A stretch of DNA of 63,392 nucleotides from CAYRVX01 sp964642165. Its GTDB lineage: Bacteria > Planctomycetota > Phycisphaerae > SM23-33. Below the pieces are notes generated by a model. It saw only the letters and a list, made by a program, of their open reading frames with translations. It was not told the DNA's origin and searched no databases. Positions 61,803-63,392 of the stretch are shown here, piece after piece. The number at the start of each line of letters is the position of its first letter. Position 1 is the first letter of the stretch. Both the position numbers and the translations under genes were made by a program. The stretch spans positions 1 through 63,392 of the forward strand of contig CAZXOC010000006.1 of assembly GCA_964642165.1 (NCBI GenBank), read 5' to 3'.

Positions 61803-63173
61803 TCAGCCGCCCAGCGGCAGCAGGATCGCCTTGGTGCCCCGGCAGGCGTTGTAGGCGTCGATGGCCTCGGCCTCGGGCAGGCGGCGCAGCTCGACGTGCC
61901 GGTAGTGGAGGATCGGCTCGGCCTCGGGGTCCGGCTTGACCGTCTTGCCCTTGCCGCTCGCCACGAACAGCACGGACGGGCTGCCCCGGCAGATCCGCCC
62001 CAGCGTGTCGGGATCGATCCGATCGGGCCGCCGGCCCTTGGACCGGTCCCACGGACGGACCTTGCCGTCGGCGCGGACGTAGATGCCCGTGTCGTAGGTC
62101 TCGCCGGCGATGACGACGCGGTTCGGTCCCTTCGCCTTGATCCCGGGGTACCAGTCGGGCCTGGCCCGGGCGAGCCGGAAGGGGTCGCGCCCCGCGCTCT
62201 GCTGCGCCAGCGCCACGGCGCCGAGGGCCACCGCGTCGTCGCCCAGGGCGGACTCCACGATGCGCCCGCCGGGCCGGGCGCCCGTCAGCGGGTCCGACAG
62301 GACGATCTCATCGATGATCGGCAGCAGGAAGTACCCGCACGCCTCGACCACCCCGCCGCCGAAGACGAGCACCTCCGGGTCGATCAGGTGGCGGATCGAC
62401 AGGCAGGCATGGCCCATCACCTCGGCGGCCTTCCTCATGACCTTCGTGACCACCTTGTCCTTCGCGGCCAAGGCGCGCCGGAGCACGCCGCTCTTGATCA
62501 GGCTGTTCTCGTCGTCCAGGTCCACCAGGTCCGAGACGACCGACTTCCGCCCGGCGGCGATCGCGGCGCGGATGTCGCGGTCCATGGCGGAGCGGCTGGC
62601 GATGGCCTCGAAGCAGCCCCGGGCGCCGCAGCCGCACTTCGGCCCGCCGATCGCCATGACCAGGTGCCCGATCTCCCCGGCGCTCTCGCGCCAGCCGCGA
62701 TGCACCTTCCCGTCCAGGAACACCCCCCCGCCGATGCCGGTGCCGACGAAGATGCCCACGGCGCTGTGGGCCTGCCTGGCCGCACCCAGCCACTTCTCCC
62801 CCAGCGTGCCGAGGTTCACGTCGTTGCCCAGCGCCACCGGGACGCCCAGCGCCTTCCGCGCCGCCTTGCCGATGTCGGCGCCGCTGAGGTTCATGTTCGG
62901 CGTGATGGCGACGCGCCCGGCGTCGGGGTCCACCACGCCGGGGATCGCCAGTCCGACCGCCGCCAGGTCGCCCTTGGCCGCCCCGGCGTCGGCCAGGGCC
63001 TCCTCGACCGCCCCGGCGATCGCCCGAACGACCACGGGCGGCGGCGCGTTCAGCGGCGTGGCGATCCGCCGGCGTGCCAGGACCCTGCCGTCGGGTCGGA
63101 CCAGGGCGGCGAGGATCTTCGTCCCGCCAACGTCCACACCGACATAGAGCTTCTTTTCCTTTGCCTGCGCCAT
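61803..63173 (-). CDS. ROK-family kinase fused to a C-terminal Mth938-like domain
   Basis: Predicted 456 aa; typical ROK glucokinases have ~310-320. ROK features: KLYVGVDVGGTKILAALVRP, VGLAIPGVVDPDAGRVAITP, NDVNLGTLGEKWLG, VGIFVGTGIGGGVFLDGKVH, then the zinc motif CGCGARGCFEAIASR. Residues ~352-456 form an extra domain with the Mth938/NDUFAF3-like pattern: RVVIAGETYDTGIYVRADGK, GSPSVLFVASGKGKTVKP, ELRRLPEAEAIDAYNAC and TKAILLPLGG. ROK proteins phosphorylate glucose or amino sugars; the added domain's role is unknown. GAGGGGC stands about eight bases before the ATG, and TACAAT (63213-63208, minus strand) may be its -10 element. It is convergent to ppk1. Confidence 0.88.
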   Translation of the reverse strand: MAQAKEKKLYVGVDVGGTKILAALVRPDGRVLARRRIATPLNAPPPVVVRAIAGAVEEALADAGAAKGDLAAVGLAIPGVVDPDAGRVAITPNMNLSGADIGKAARKALGVPVALGNDVNLGTLGEKWLGAARQAHSAVGIFVGTGIGGGVFLDGKVHRGWRESAGEIGHLVMAIGGPKCGCGARGCFEAIASRSAMDRDIRAAIAAGRKSVVSDLVDLDDENSLIKSGVLRRALAAKDKVVTKVMRKAAEVMGHACLSIRHLIDPEVLVFGGGVVEACGYFLLPIIDEIVLSDPLTGARPGGRIVESALGDDAVALGAVALAQQSAGRDPFRLARARPDWYPGIKAKGPNRVVIAGETYDTGIYVRADGKVRPWDRSKGRRPDRIDPDTLGRICRGSPSVLFVASGKGKTVKPDPEAEPILHYRHVELRRLPEAEAIDAYNACRGTKAILLPLGG

Positions 63174-63244
63174 CGTGCGAGCCCCTCGTTCCTGCGGGTA
63201 CCGGCGGATTGTACCGGCCCGCGAGGCCGGCGCATAGCGTCCTC

Positions 63245-63392
63245 TGCCGCGCCGGCGGCGCGGTGGTCGGCCCACAGATCCGGACGTGCGGGACGACCGC
63301 ATCCGGCTCCTCGGATCCACGCTTCGCTGCGCCACGCAACACCGACTGGATCACCACCGGCTGGACAAGCGGGTATCGCTTCCGCAGCCGGC
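63245..63392 (-). mobile_element. 3' end of a group II intron-like element, runs off the window
   Basis: On the minus strand 63309-63277 resembles domain V of group II introns: GAGCCGGATGCGG, a short loop, then CCCGCACGTCCGGATC. It lacks the usual GAAA loop and has GGATC for GGTTC, so it may be degenerate. A hairpin CCGCGCC-GCC-GGCGCGG (63263-63247) follows in the place of domain VI. The frame to its right (RLRKRYPLVQPVVIQSVLRG) would be the preceding coding part and runs off the edge. It ends about 70 bases before the ROK start. Confidence 0.45.

Overview
The window is about 63 kb of very GC-rich, gene-dense bacterial DNA from a scaffold with four runs of exactly 100 N, so probably a metagenome-assembled genome. 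The gene content points to Planctomycetota: a DUF4954 beta-helix protein, secreted PQQ-like beta-propeller, WD40 and HEAT-repeat proteins, M56/BlaI pairs, a Tat-exported sulfatase, PEP-CTERM tails, and a pseudopilin with the H-X9-DG motif. This assignment is inference from families; no rRNA or complete marker set is present.

Layout. 1-8 kb: end of a DUF4954 gene, two exported PQQ-like propeller proteins, a SprT-like metalloprotein and an orphan three-PAS histidine kinase. 8-9.4 kb: decayed DNA with a REP-associated tyrosine transposase broken by two small palindromic insertions. 9.6-17.3 kb: exported WD40 protein, transglutaminase/LamG proteins around an assembly gap, a tRNA-like remnant and a HEAT-repeat protein. 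17.4-20 kb: BlaI-M56 regulatory pair with visible operators and a perfect internal duplication. 20.5-26 kb: GH62-like arabinofuranosidase, diverging from a tightly overlapping ribF-nrnA-sulfatase-unknown operon. 26-27 kb: two tiny, very basic proteins around a strong terminator. 26.8-30 kb: minor pseudopilin operon (minus strand). 30.1-33.3 kb: a complete cobalamin-riboswitch control region (promoter, aptamer, terminator) followed by three overlapping genes for a DUF4465/PEP-CTERM protein, a dockerin-like/PEP-CTERM protein and a pseudopilin. 33.5-38.3 kb: RND efflux adaptor and pump. 38.3-42.5 kb: sigma-70-like factor, unknown protein, ImmA/IrrE protease and penicillin acylase, all overlapping. 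42.6-45.3 kb: ABC-2 exporter (ATPase and two permeases). 45.3-48.7 kb: VWA protein (partial) and FtsK. 48.7-56.3 kb: heavy-metal RND system (TolC, small membrane protein, CusB, CusA). 56.5-61.8 kb: phosphoesterase-HD fusion, Ppx/GppA and Ppk1, a polyphosphate module. 61.8-63.4 kb: a ROK kinase fused to an Mth938-like domain, then the 3' end of a group II intron-like element at the edge.

Most noteworthy is the cobalamin-riboswitch operon. Its three products all look exported and anchored, with no transporter or B12-biosynthesis gene, which suggests a surface cobamide-capture system in a planctomycete. Also notable are the polyphosphate cluster with its phosphoesterase-HD fusion, the ROK-Mth938 fusion, the sigma/ImmA-IrrE module whose upstream motif recurs before the ABC exporter, and the transposase gene interrupted by REP-like palindromes.

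Two of the four N gaps are flanked by the same 55-bp sequence on both sides. They are almost certainly unmerged contig overlaps: removing the duplicate restores an exact reading frame in the RND adaptor gene.
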